Source of the DNA: Panaeolus papilionaceus
Taxonomy: Eukaryota > Basidiomycota > Agaricomycetes > Agaricales
Assembly: GCA_015501605.1 (NCBI GenBank)
Contig: JADNRZ010000028.1
Span: forward strand, 248,001-312,000
Reading direction: 5' to 3'
Length of the DNA: 64,000 bases
Position 1 is the first letter of the stretch; each line of letters starts with the position of its first letter. The notes beneath the pieces are model-generated. The model was not told the DNA's origin. It searched no databases and worked only from the letters and a program-made list of their open reading frames with translations. The position numbers were made by a program, and so were the translations under genes. Below, in pieces: positions 22,981-35,290 of this stretch.

Positions 22981-24170
22981 ATTCATCGCATAACCAGTTT
23001 CTTTACAACCCTCACCCCCCTTCCATCGCTTCAACTGCCTGTCTCTTAGTCTAGTAAATGACATAATTTAATTACTTTTCGCAGCCACGTTAGTCAGTAG
23101 AGATAGTCAGATATTGAATAAAATACATTTTGCAATTCACCATATACATAATTTATCAGCATATCAAGCTGTGGATTTATTATCACGATCCTGTAAAGAT
23201 TGAACGTGGGCAAGACCTTGTTGCTCTATGACCACATCTGACATTCTGTCTGCTTCTTAGGTGTTGGAATTGCGCAGCCTACGCGGCACTCCACCTGGTT
23301 ATTTTATGTGACAAACCTTCAACTGATGTGGGCACTGGGATTGACCCAAGGTTTTTTCTCAGATGAATACAGCGGGACAAGTATATGTATATACGATAGG
23401 AGATTGTACACTAGAAACATGAATCGACACCATTGACAGATATGTAGAACTGCATGGAAAACCGATGAGGTGATATATTACATCCATGATTCACAACATG
23501 TGTCCACGTCTGGTACACATAATGACCACATTTTGTGATATGTCATCCCCATACTACCTGGTGACAGTCTGCTATTAGTCCGATTTCGACATCGCTGCCA
23601 GGTAACCTAGACATGATGTCACATAAAAAAATGTGGTCACCAGCTGACGGCCCTCAGGTGTGACCCACATCGAGCAGAAATGGAGGTGTACTGGAATGGT
23701 TGGCAGTTGACATGCTGACGTATAATCACGAGAGAACGTGGTTGTACATTGACCCAGACGAGATGGAGGCCGTGTTTAATGCCACATGGTATTGTGTTGT
23801 TGTTGGAAGTGATCTTCCTGGGGTGCCCACCACCCCAACGAATGCTGTTGGAGGTGAAACGGGCTCAGCTTAGCTTTGGGTTATGCTGACACCGAAGGAG
23901 TAAACACAAGAAGTTTTCGAGTTCTGAGAGGCAGGTTGTGGCATGCACCTGGAAGTCTGTGTAGAAAATGAAGTCAACAGCAGTCAGATAATGGTGAGTG
24001 CTTTACCGTTAACAGCCCCTGCCACTAAGCTCAAAGTACCCGTTTGCCTCGTCTCGTAACTTTTCTCTATCTAGAAATTGTCAAAATTTCAGGTTTACAT
24101 AAATTAATTCAGTCCTGCCTGCTCTGTTGGTGAAGGACATCGGGCATAAAGAAAGAGAAAATGGTGATAC
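22981..24170. other. Non-coding; probable right subterminal region of the Tnp2-like element
   Basis: No ORF makes sense here. The stretch 23500-23660 has repeated motifs such as TGACCACATTTTGTGAT and ATGTGGTCACCAG, resembling motifs on the far side near 8800-8840. The exact right terminus was not identified. Confidence 0.3.
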
Positions 24171-26005
24171 ATGGTAACAATCCCCAGAATGACTGATACA
24201 TGTCCCATACCCCTAACACTTCATATTTCTCCACAGGGTTCCACTCCTCTGACTCCTGTTTCTCCTGCTGTCGAAGTAGCACCAAAGTTTCTCTTTGAGT
24301 GCGCTTTGAGCTCTCTTTCTTCCACTATCATCGCTGTGTTGCATAGGCAACACATTTGGAGCTCTCCTTGCAGTAAACCACAAGACATTTCCTGGGATAA
24401 CCAGTTATATAGGGGGGGAATTGGGGATATTTTGCAGATTGGGGAATCTGCACAATCCATGGGTATCCTCCCTCAGCTTCTACAAGCGGTTTTAAGATGC
24501 TCACTTGATGATAGAATAGACGATAACCAGCAAGCCAGTCAGTGTTCGCCTTCACTGAAACGCCCCAGCTTGGATGCCAGAATGTATCGTTTTGTCCAAT
24601 GGCAGTATGATGGGTGCAATTCTTTCACCAGCTGAAAGCTCTCAGTACATCGACTACATCAAGACATGTTTTCAGACAGAGCTACATCTCCAACCACCAA
24701 TCACCAGTTCCCATTTTGTCATATACTCTCTCCTGCCTCTCTTTATTGTCATACCCCAAACTGGTTAGTGCTCCATGTAATCCTTGAACAGATGCTTGCC
24801 ATTTAACTCTCGTAAAACCTGAGCAGGATATTTCTCGCTGAAGCTCGAATGTCCCACCGTCCCAGGAGCCCCCTGCCAAAAGCTCCATCAGCAAAGACCT
24901 AGATAATAAGTAAGTTCCGACATTGTCTCATTGTACAATTCACTCGTTAAGTTGAACTTTTCTTTGTCATTTGTTTAGTCGTGTATGAACAAGAGAAACC
25001 ACAGAGGCAGGATGAGATATCACACAACGCCATGCTATTTGTGCACACAGACACCGAGCATGATGATGCAGATGATGAGGATAGCACTTGAGTTGGTGAT
25101 CAAGTGGTCTGGTATCTCCCATATGTCCTTTAGTCACCACTTCCTAACTTATTTGTAATCATCGTAGTCTAGCTGCAAGGAAAGGAAATGCCGCTCTTGC
25201 AGCTATTTGCTCTAGATTTAAATTCACCAGTACTGTTTTTATTTGGCATAATTCCTTGTCTGATTATGATGCCGACCGACTGCTACTTACTAATGTCTAA
25301 AAAGCCTGGTGTGAGACTACAATGCTCGACATGGGAAATGCTGTGAATGGAGCATGAAAGCATTCATGCCAATTGAATGTTCTGTTGCTGTGGTACCATT
25401 TTGTAGCATTGGACAGTATCTACGATGTATATAATGTGAAGTAAATTATGGGCCTATAAGCCCAGTGAAAGTCGCATATGAGTGCACAGAGCTCTAACGT
25501 CGCATATCTGAGCAGAGATGCGAAGGTGCGAGAAAATCCGAGCGTGGCTGAGCACTTCTGTCGTCGCTGCACTGCAAAAAACAATCTGAATATAACTGTT
25601 CTAAGGCCTATCACGGATTAGGTAAATCCGGATATTTGCAAAAAATATACTTAGCCATCTGAAGTGGGCCAAATTTGGATAATTGTGATGGATATCCACC
25701 GTTTCCACGGGTAATTGGAGGAAAATCGGTGGGACCTTCACTCCCAATATGGAAATACATGTTACCCAACATTCAACCCATTGAATGTCCGTTTGAAAGT
25801 GCACAACATCCACAACATCTGTGCATGCTTGTATTTCAGTTGTAGTATGAGCTATATATCCATAGTTTCTCCCTAGATGTAGTATATAATTGTAACAATT
25901 CATTCATTATTCCGCCTGTGGTTTAATCTTCCGTATAATTTCCATCCAGAGCATATATAAAGCAGCTTGATTATTCAAGTGGAATGCATTCACTCATACT
26001 GTACC
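24171..26005. other. Unrecognised, possibly remnants of another repeat
   Basis: A plus-strand ORF at 24171-24635 (CPIPLTLHISPQG..) and a minus-strand ORF at 24894-24682 ending ERVYDKMGTGDWWLEM are the only notable stretches. A short acidic reading frame ends at 25091 (TDTEHDDADDEDST). None gives a firm family. The region also includes the presumed 5' flank of the hAT copy. Confidence 0.25.
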
Positions 26006-29000
26006 ATGCCAGGTGCACAGCAAAAGCGTGTTCGAGCACATAACCATGCACTCATACCTCCTGCCCCTTCATCACCCTCACCAGAGCCATTCCCTGAGCC
26101 CACCCTCACTGTATCTGAGGCTGAGGAGGATGCTCACAGTCATCAGCATCGAAATCCACCTGTTATTGTATCTCCTGTCAAGCGCAGGTTTCGAAACACT
26201 GCCACCTCCCAGTCATTAAGTAAAATGAATGATCTAGAGGTGTGGAAAGAACCAGATGAGGCTATAATTGGTATGAGCAGATTAATATTCAATTATCAAT
26301 ATTTTGACTATATGGGATGGTTAATACAGCTGCTGCTCAAGTTTCATGGACCTCACCTGTGTATAATCACTATGACATCTCTCTCCGACATGATTTATCA
26401 GGCACTGGACACCCTGTCAGTCTCACATTTGTGTTTGACTGCAAGTTTCAATCACCAACACACAAAACTGCCTTCCAACCTCACTCACAAACATCAGAAG
26501 GGACCAGTAATCTCAACTGAACTGCCAAGCAATGTGACCTTTGAAATCAACGAAACAACACATCTCCACCACCCACTACTGATCAGGACATGGCAGCTAT
26601 GACTGTTTATAGCCCTGCAGGGCATCGAGCACTGATTGTGATTCGATGCTGCAAGTACCCACAGCCATTCAACATGTTCACAGATGAGGAGTACCATTGA
26701 GAGGTCTTCATGCTTCATCCTGAAGCTATAATCCCTAGTCCTGCAACAATTAGTCGTGACATAAAAGCTGTATATGTTGAACTCTTGAAGCTTGTAAAGA
26801 GTTATTTCACAGTGAGTAACAATCACAATTGATATCGTTGATTAAAGAGTATACTGATTTCCTCATCTACTTAGCAACATGAAGGTGCTATCCACCTTGC
26901 TCTTGATGGTTGGACTTCACCTTTAAAATGGGCATACCTTGGGCTTGTGATAATTTGGTGTAAGGATGGTCACATACACCGAGCTATTCTTGAGTTTATC
27001 TGGTGAGTTGGTGACTTTTTAGAAGTTAAGGCGCCTATTCTAACCTTAGTTTGGGAAAGTTTAAAGAATGCACACACTGGTGAATACCTCTCAAAGGTTG
27101 TAGCAGAGTGTTTAAAGAGGTTTGGCTTGCAGAAGAAGGTAAGTGCTTATTTAATTTGATGATAATGACAGAGTGAACTCTAATTTAACTCATAATACAT
27201 CTTCCAGTTGTTTTCATGTTGTATGGACAATGCAACAAACTGTGACAAGCTAGCAGAGCTGCTGCCAGAGCATATTCCTTCATTCTCAGGAGAGAATGGA
27301 AGGCTGTGATGCCTGGCTCATGTATTTAATCTCATTGCAAAGGTGTGTCAAGATATAATGCTTCAACTCCCAAATGAACATTCTCATCTGATAGTGGATA
27401 CAATCTAAACAGGCATTTATTTCTTTCTTCTTCAAGAAGCCTCCTGCACCAAAGAAGGTCCGCACAACTCATACAAGAAAGCCAGTCAGGTACTCCCAGC
27501 AAGGGGAATCCGATTATTCAGAGACAGATCAGGAGAGCAGTGCTGGGGATGAGGGTGAGAGTGATGGTGGTGAGGGAGATTCAGAATTCGATGGTGCTGA
27601 AGATAGTGGAAGTGGTTCTGAGCCTCGCAACAGGGTTGAAGATAGTGGAGAGGATGGTGAGGCGAATGAGGGTGTAGATGAAGGGCAGGGCACTTTTAAC
27701 GAAAAGGTTGTAAAAACGATCAGGGACAGAGCCATCAGAATAATGGCTGACAAGGGGATTCTTCTTGATCCTGCTGAGTCAAGGGATGCTCTTCAGATCT
27801 TTCCAAAGGTATGGTTGTGGTCTTCATTTGTCACTGCATGCTCATTGGTTTTGATAGGTTGCTGGGCTTGCTCGAAGGGTACATGATTCATCAACAATTC
27901 ATGAAAAGTTTGATTTATTGGTAAACAATGCTGTGAAACCCTCAGACTCCTCATTCAACTCTGAGTCTGACTCAGGACAGAATGATGAGTCCCAGCCAAA
28001 GAAGTTGAAGCTGAAGCCACTCGAGGGAGAGCAAAAAACTCTTACTCAAAGGGTTCCAACCCAGTGGAACTCAGATTTGGCATGCCTATCTTTGCATTTT
28101 CATTTTCGAGATGTTGTTGAGACACTTACCTCAATCCCTTCATTGAAGCTCAAGCAGTATAAGCTCACTGAGGAGCAGTGGAAAATGGCAGAGGATGTTC
28201 AAGATATTCTCCTTGTACGTTTACTTGTTCCAAGTTAATTCCCTTCAAATTATTGACATCATGATTCATTGAATGTAAACTTTAGCTATTTGATGAGCCA
28301 ACCCAAATATTCTCCACTGCTGATGTACCACTGATTGTGGATGTCATTCCAACCCTTGAGGAGCTTCATGAGGGCCTGCTTGCTGCACGAGATGATCAGG
28401 AGCATGATCTACCCAATGTTGTCTGCATTGCATGCCAGGCTGGTATACTTCTGATCAACAAGTACTCTGTCTTTGCAGAAGATTGTGATGTGTATCTTAT
28501 TGCAATTGGTATGAAGTTAAATGTCCTTGTATCACTTTTATCTGATCATTTGATTTACTAGTTCTCTGCCCAGATCGAAAGACCAAATGGTTCAAGGACC
28601 ATGGTCGGTCAGCCCAGCAGGTAAAGGAGATACAAAAAAAGGTTGTTGATCGATGGAACAAAGAGGATGCACCAAAGGAGGGAGATTTAGAGCAGCAAGA
28701 GTTGAATAAGGAGTCAAGGACACGACTGGTGAGCAGTTTAGCTACCAGTGTCATTTCACATGCTCAATAACACTATTTCTACAATTCTAAAAGCGACCCA
28801 AGTCACAATATGCAGCAAAACCACAGACCCAGGAACACTATCCACCTGATCACATCATGTCATACCTGAAGGATGGACTTGTCTCAACTGCTTCTATTCA
28901 AGAAACAGGGGGTTACATCAAGTATTGGACTAATGCACAAAAAACTCGGCCACACCTCTCTTGAATGGCATTGGATTTCTGTTCAGCACCTGGTATGTGT

Positions 29001-29268
29001 CTTCATCTATATTTACCCCTACTTTAAGTAATCTGACTTTTCATCAGCCACCTCAGTTGATGCAGAGCATGCATTCTCAACAGGCAGGAGACAGGTGAAC
29101 TTCATGCAAACAGGAATGTCTTCACAGACCTTCAAAGCAAAGATGGCAGTTGGATCCTGGACACAATCACCACTCTATCCAGGGTTTCACACTGTTAAAG
29201 GTGTGATAGAGCAACAAATGCGCCTTGACAAGGACATGAACATCTTTTTGGATCAGGGCTCAGCCTAG
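26006..29268 (+). pseudogene. hAT-superfamily transposase, degenerate
   Basis: A multi-exon plus-strand gene runs from MPGAQQKRVRAHNH to FLDQGSA. It shows a degenerate BED-type finger (..TSNLN-TAKQCD near 26510), then QHEGAIHLALDGWTSPLKW near 26880 with the first catalytic Asp region. LFSCCMDNATNCDKLAELLP (near 27215) is followed by CLAHVFNLIAK near 27310. A long acidic insert precedes RVPTQWNSDLACL near 28050. The hAT dimerisation domain is at the C-terminus (MALDFCSAPATSVDAEHAFS near 28965). In-frame TGA codons are at 26518, 26542, 26698, 27307 and 28962. At the last two, the family normally has Arg (RCxAH and RMALD). The element is dead; no convincing terminal repeats were found. Confidence 0.85.
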
Positions 29269-29494
29269 TGTAGTGTATAACAGTGTGTTCTATTATGTTG
29301 TCAAATGTCTTGCTTGTATGATTATTTCAATTTATTATTTTTGTATGTGTCTAATGTGTATAAGCATGTCTTTAGTTGATATACAACATGATAAGTGCTG
29401 TGCAAGGTATCAGAATAAATTAAATACATTGATGATAGAATCTATACACACATTGATCTCTCCTCGAAGCTGTGGGAAAGGGTACTGAGATGGG

Positions 29495-29575
29495 TGATGT
29501 CACCACAAAAACCTGGTCACATTTGTCCTTAAAGATGGCTTAAGGACAAATGTGACCGGGTTTTTGTGACATCAC
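29495..29575. repeat. Near-perfect 81-bp palindrome (hairpin/MITE-like)
   Basis: Left arm 29495-29533 (GTGATGTCACCACAAAAACC..) pairs with right arm 29540-29575 (..GGTTTTTGTGACATCAC), leaving a 6-nt loop. Only about one mismatch and a 3-nt gap separate the arms. It lies 227 bp beyond the hAT stop codon and could be a foldback element or a fused pair of terminal repeats. Confidence 0.7.
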
Positions 29576-31094
29576 GATCTTATAATGGACCGGCCAGCAG
29601 GTGGCTTACCAAATCCCCCAGATCAGGATGGATCACTCCTGCCCATCCATATCCATCTGGATCACCAGCAGATGGACGGCTTACCCACAATACTTATCCG
29701 GATGCGGCACGGACTTACTTAAACTGTTCACAGGTGAACCTATCTGAGTGATAATATATTCACCCTTTCAGATATTATTAGAACAAATATTGAAATTTCA
29801 ATAACTTCACTCATCTCTACCCCAAGAACGATCACATGATGCCAATCTATTTGATTAGGCTCACTTCGTGCTCAATAATTCAAAGTCCAGTCTCCTTCCT
29901 TCTTACCACCACCACCGACTTCACCCACATCACTACCACCCCCATCCTCTCTCTTTTCATGCTTGCGGCCACGCCCTCCTCTGTGATCACACTTCAGCCG
30001 TCTGTCGTGTTGCTCAGCATGTCTATCATTATTACTTACTACCCATTGATCGATGGCGATCAATGTTTCTGGTACACTGTATAGTTGTCTGTTAATATAA
30101 TTGTTTGTAAATTGTTTGTATATCAATGTGTTTTATTTTTATCTTTGCATGAACCAGGCTATGTCAGGGACATCGGTTGTGCTCCCTGTCCCTGATACTC
30201 TACCATTTGCCGACATTTTTCTGGCTGCGTTTGTGGCAATTCACAATGTTAGAATCACAATGTTGTCGACAATATGATAATAAACGAATGAATTATGTTT
30301 ACTGCGTATTGCTGAGTGCACCCTTCATACTGACTTTTTGCCTGCTGAACGCCTACATTGCTCATTGAAGTCATTCTCAACCAAGATTAGCCCTGCAACA
30401 ACAATCTGGATAGGTTGTGTTATCTCTCCTTATTTGACATGTACAAATCACGGCCATCAACCTATTTTTAAGTTTAGGTTCATTATCTGTGAGGTCAGAA
30501 TAATATTCATCATGCCATACAAGGTATAGTTTTGTCTCGGCATTGCTTGACACTGAAATCGTGTGCCCAGCTTCTATCAGAACTATTTTGCTGATGGTCA
30601 AACAGACAACTTTGCTACACAACCATGGTACATTGAACAACATGTGGTATTACATCATAATTTACATGACACAAGAAGAACTAGGACCTTCACAAAGGCA
30701 ACATGAATCATGCCCGAATACCATAATGCAAGTATAAATTTAGAGCACAGCAATGACAAATATTTTGAAATGGAATGAGCATAAAACACCTTTTCAACAC
30801 AAGGGTGATGAGCATTGGTCCAATACAAACTGGTAGAATAGCTGCCCAGCATCAACAGACATATAGTGTTGTATCTTGTCATCAGATCGAGTATGGATGC
30901 TCAACAACACACTTCTTCATGGTCCGATGAGATGGAGAAGTACGAGGAGGGGATGCATCGGATTCTTTTTCGGAATAAAAGTCGCTCGTCAGACGTGAGC
31001 GAGTGCTGGCGTCGGAATCTGAGTCGGTACCGCTTCCCTGTTTCGAACTGTGCCTGTTGAATACAGGCGGTGTGCCAATGCTAATCAGAGCTCG
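29576..31094. other. No recognisable gene
   Basis: AT-rich sequence follows the palindrome. The segment 29585-29760 is GC-richer with repeated GGATC/CCAGCAG motifs and an ATCCGGAT that also occurs near 25625, so it may hold worn hAT ends. A minus-strand ORF at 31151-30882 is Ser/Asp-rich and unassigned. Confidence 0.3.
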
Positions 31095-31320
31095 ACTTGG
31101 TGCTTTGTATCGAGATGGGGGTGAAGTTCTGTACACGATACATTCCAACAAGAGCCTGATGGAGGAACATCAGCAATTTCCGATTTTGGGTTGTAGCATA
31201 GCCACTGATGGCTGTAGCATGCATCATGGCAACAGTAGCGACTGTAGCATCCATGATGGCAGTGGTAGCAACGACTAGCAAGTTAGTGCTCTGTAGCACT
31301 ACATGCATTACCTCCCCCTC
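31095..31320. repeat. GTAGCA-rich repeat, copy 1
   Basis: CTGTAGCATGCATCATGG, GTAGCGACTGTAGCATCC and GCTCTGTAGCACTAC recur at short spacing. Related sequence lies at 35095-35290 and, inverted, at 38300-38465. The family is unknown. Confidence 0.45.
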
Positions 31321-31639
31321 TGTGTACTGCTACCTACCATGGTATGGTAATTATGTAGCTATAGGGAGTGCCCTCTCTTAAAGTCATGCCAGAAATTACT
31401 TATATTATTAAAAACCAATGTCAACTAGGTGCTAGACTACAAATAATTGTATATAACAGAATAGTAGTGAATTTCAAGACCAATAAGTTGGACTTGGCAT
31501 TTTTTTTTGAAGTCCATTGTCCGCTTTGGTGAAACATATGAGATGGGAAAATGCTGATTAATCAAAACACAAACCAAAATGATTCCAAAATAAGCAATTT
31601 GATTGCACTCTCTTCTTTCCTCAACTATCATCTTCCATC

Positions 31640-31860
31640 AGGAAAAGCACCTTGGGAGACATCATCCTCCAGAGTCCTCCAGAGCCCTCCAAAGTATCAA
31701 AAGATCCAAAAGATGTCGGAGCTCTGCAAAGTGACTTCACTGCCAAGTGCCTCTTTTCATTGTCTTTGGGCAACTTTGAGAAGTCTTTGGGAGTCTCAGA
31801 AACACCTATGAGATGTCTCTGGGAGTCTTCAAAGTACCTTGAAAAATTCTAAATCTTTCT
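31640..31860 (-). repeat. CTCCAAAG-type degenerate repeat, inverted partner of 34000-34250
   Basis: The plus strand has CCTCCAGAGTCCTCCAGAGCCCTCCAAAG and related words. Its complement, reading through GGTGCTTTTCCTGATG, resembles 34195-34215 (AGTGGTTTTCCTGATG). The two segments may be arms of one eroded element about 2.6 kb long. Confidence 0.35.
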
Positions 31861-32648
31861 CAATTCATGTCCAAGTCAAAATTAAAAATCATCAAAATCA
31901 TATATTGCAGCTATATATACCAAATATACTACCAAGCACAAATTTAAGAATGGAGACAAGAATAGACACAGCAACACCAAGAGCTGGAAGCTACAAATAT
32001 ATAAGAGAAGCCAGAAAAAGCAGAATGCTAGGAATAAAAGGGGAGAAAAAGCGGACTAATAGTAGTAAGAATACAGCCAGTATAATGTAGGAGAAGGGGC
32101 ACAGATGAAAGTGAAGATCATGACATGGCACCAGAAAAAAATAGTGAGGAGAGAATAAAGAACTAATGAAAAAGAGGGATAGAACTGGAAAACAGTGTCC
32201 TGAGATGGGAGAAAAGAGACAGAATATAGAGTAAGAAGTGGGAAGAGCACAGGTGGAGGTGATGACATGGCACATCATAAGTACACTACTGGGAAAAAAA
32301 GGCAAAAAAAGCGGACTAATGAAGGAGAAGGGAAAGAAAGGGAGAAGGAGACATAGAAAGCAGGAGGGAGTGGAGAGTATGGAGGTGCAAGTGATGACAT
32401 GGGCTACAGAGAGTGTTCAGCAGAGACAGTACAAATATAATACACACCAATACCAGCCCATAAATGCCCTATATGCTCAGCAACTCCTACATGAACCTTC
32501 AGACAAGAGAAAGAGAGAGATAATGATGAAGAGGGGAATGGGGGAGAGAATGGGTGGGGGGATGGTGGTGGAAGGGAAGAAAGAAGTGATGATGTGGCAG
32601 TCAATGGCATGCTCCGATGTTTCAGCCGGAGCGCGGGAAAGTGTGACA
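31861..32648. repeat. Purine-rich region with spaced direct repeats
   Basis: The motif TGATGACATGGC or a close variant recurs at about 32118, 32260, 32390 and 32585. AAAGCGGACTAAT occurs at about 32050 and 32309. The plus strand is strongly purine-rich, and the stretch resembles an eroded LTR or promoter array. I see no real gene. Confidence 0.4.
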
Positions 32649-32901
32649 CTTACACTGGACGTAAAATTATGATTTATATATCAAAATAAAGTTAAAAGTG
32701 AGTAGAATTCGATTCAATTTAGAGCGCTTATGTGCGGTCATTTTATCGGCCCAGATATTGCAAAATGTGGCTTCACAAAACACTATGGCTGCTATTTTGG
32801 GAGGATAAAAGCGCGCACAGGAGCGCTGTAAATATATCTGGAATCTACTCATCTTTAACTTTATTTTGATATATAAATCATAATTTTAGGTGCAGTGCAA
32901 G
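32649..32901. repeat. MITE-like element A, 253 bp with long terminal inverted repeats
   Basis: The left end starts CTTACACTGGACGTAAAATT and continues through TATATATCAAAATAAAGTT. The complement of the right end starts CTTGCACTGCACCTAAAATT and continues the same way for about 55 bp in total. The unit is non-coding. No clear target duplication is visible. Confidence 0.65.
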
Positions 32902-32947
32902 AGGTGCAACTGAAAATGCTGTTCTGCAGCATAAATTAATTATTACC

Positions 32948-33202
32948 CTTTACACTGAATGCTTAGACGTGATTTATATATCAAAATGACGCTAAAAGTG
33001 AGGGCTTTCCATTAGTATTTAAATTGGTAATATATTCTGAGTATCTGTAGTCAGAAATGCATATTTACTGTCCATCCAGAAGAAAAACATCGAAATACAT
33101 GATTATATAATCACTATTATTTTCTTTAAAAATATTCATTGAATAGCCCTTATTTTTACGGTCATTTCGATATATATATCATTGTCTGATGTGCAGTGCA
33201 AG
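32948..33202. repeat. MITE-like element B, diverged relative of A
   Basis: The left end has TTACACTGAATG then GATTTATATATCAAAATGAC. The right end has GGTCATTTCGATATATATAT then GTGCAGTGCAAG. Size and ends match element A, which lies 46 bp upstream, but the arms have diverged. Confidence 0.5.
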
Positions 33203-33999
33203 CTGCATTTTTGAATTTATGACTATACAGTATCCCACCGTCACATGACACACGACTACACAATGACACAGTGAGGTAAAGATTGCACACGCACACTGGT
33301 ATACGTGAACGCACACTTATTATTATGCACGCGTTTTAGTCAATAGGTAGTAGAGATTGTACCTAGAAAAGCATGAGGCCATAGAATGTCTCCGCCAATT
33401 AATATCTATGAAACAATGAAAATATGATGTGTGAAAATGGTCCTTCACAAAAAATCTATTGGCATGCTGCGCAACAACAAGCAACCGCACATATATGAAG
33501 CATATACCAAATTTTTCAGTTTAAGCAGGAGGATATGTATCCCAAAACTCAGAGTGAACAGACCAATGGTTCAATGTGTAGATCAAATATAATACAATTT
33601 ATTATTATGGGAGGACTATGATTGATGCGATCAACCATCGGTTCCAGCCCTATTTTGGCTGGTGTTTCACTCAGTGGGAATGCCATCAAATCGCATCTCA
33701 CCACCTTTTCTTTATTTTCTCTTCATCCTCTTTGTTTTCTCCTTAGATATTTGGCATGGTCATTATATGGACTTGTTACTACATGTAGATTTTTTTTTAA
33801 TGTACTTTCTCTATGTATTCACACTGTTATTTAATTTATGGATTTTTAGCATGTCACATGACGGTGACATACTGTAATTGATTTTCTTGAAATGCACAAG
33901 TCCATTTTCCCACATTCCGACCTTTTGGCTTTTGGCCATTGTTCACTTACACCACAGTGGTTATAGGAAGATATGATTTTAAGAATAATGTGAATGGAG
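33203..33999. other. No recognisable gene
   Basis: AT-rich spacer between the MITE pair and the CTCCAAAG repeat. Short ORFs near 33622-33877 are hydrophobic by composition and not convincing. Confidence 0.3.
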
Positions 34000-34250
34000 T
34001 CCTATAAAATAAAATAATTCTCTGAATTGCCAAAGCATATCCAAAGTATTTTCAAAGTTGCCAAAAGCTACCCAGAGTATGTCCAGAGACATTGAGAGTC
34101 CTATGATATCTTTGACATCTTTCCAAAGTTCCATTGTCCTCCAGAGACTTTCCAAAGTTCCATAGTCCTCCAAAGATTTTCTAAAGACACTCTCTCCAAA
34201 AGTGGTTTTCCTGATGTCATCCACATCTACCATATTTCCCCATCCTACAG
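34000..34250 (+). repeat. CTCCAAAG-type degenerate repeat
   Basis: Repeated TTCCAAAGTTCC, GTCCTCCAGAGAC and GTCCTCCAAAGA words, with the inverted partner at 31640-31860. Immediately beyond it, sequence homologous to the gypsy LTR begins. Confidence 0.35.
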
Positions 34251-34259
34251 GTGCTTTAA

Positions 34260-35290
34260 TGGTTCTATATATATATATTTAAGAGACCTGGTAAGTGTTT
34301 ATTATTATGGAACCAAGTGGCTGACTACTATATTATAGGATGTTATCACTGCTTTAGCAGTAGATTTTACCTGCACTTTAACATATTTTGGTGAGATTCC
34401 TTTTATTTTTTTTCTTTCTTTTTCTATTTATGACATTCTTCTATTACTTCTATTATTATAGGTGCTTTATTATGTCTGTTTGAGCATAGGAGATGGGTTT
34501 TCATAGGTATGTGAATGTTATGGGTATGACTTCCGGACTTTCTCACGCTCTGCTTTCATGTCTTTTCTAGTTCTTCGTCATCATGACCTTCCTCTACATG
34601 TCATATATAACCCTTGGTGAGTTCTATTTTATTTATTGTTATACTGTACTTCATTAATATATTTATTTAGAGCATAAATTCTTGACCTTTATTATCGCTT
34701 ACTGCCATTCTTGCTATTCTCTTGGTTATCTCTGTATTTAGGGAAAGTCAAGGGTACAGGTAACTTGGAGAGGTTATGGGTTGGGTTGGGCGCAGGTATA
34801 GGTGTGGGTCAGCCTCAGTGTACCTGTGAGCTTCAAAACAGGCCCAAGAGCGCCCAAAACGGCCCAAAAATTGTCCGTTTTGGACATTCTTGGACTTGTT
34901 TTGCACAGAAAACGCGCAGGTACACAGGTAGGGTATGCCACGGGTCTAGGATGTTCCCTATCTGTATTGTATGCAGTATTACTTGTGTATTAGTTAGTTT
35001 TTGAATGATATATTAATTTTTGTTTTATGATCTTATGAATGATTTCATGAGTTATATGTGCTATTTGGAAGGGCAATTTGTATATGTGGTGGTCTACCTA
35101 TGTAGCAGTCTGTAGTGCTCTGTAGCACCTGTAGCAGTCTGTAGCATCATGTAGCAACAAGGGAGCGCTACAGAGTGCTACTGACCCTAATGGGGAAACT
35201 CCATAAGGGGTACCCTTTGCTATGGAGCACTACGGAGCACTCTGGAGCCAACCCAGACATGGCTGATGAATGCTCCGCTTGCATGTTGGT
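34260..35290 (+). repeat. LTR-like segment plus GTAGCA block, inverted relative of 38300-39240
   Basis: GAGACCTGGTAAGTGTTTAT, TGGCTGACTACTAT, CACTTTAACATATTTTGGTG and TGTGGTGGTCTACCTATGTA occur here in plus orientation and at 38300-39240 in minus orientation. Homology continues into the GTAGCA block and the words GGGGAAACTCCATAAGGGGT. Relative to the other copy, a stretch around 34740-34960 is unrelated. It is probably a partial second copy of the gypsy LTR and its flank. Confidence 0.5.

Noticed and set aside
25610..29710. ATCCGGAT near 25625 and near 29697 as hAT terminal repeats
   Set aside because: The similarity is one 8-bp palindrome with no matching flank and no 8-bp duplication that I could find.
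31095..31320. GTAGCA repeats as a CRISPR-like array
   Set aside because: Repeat lengths and spacing are irregular, there are no unique equal-length spacers, and the genome is eukaryotic.
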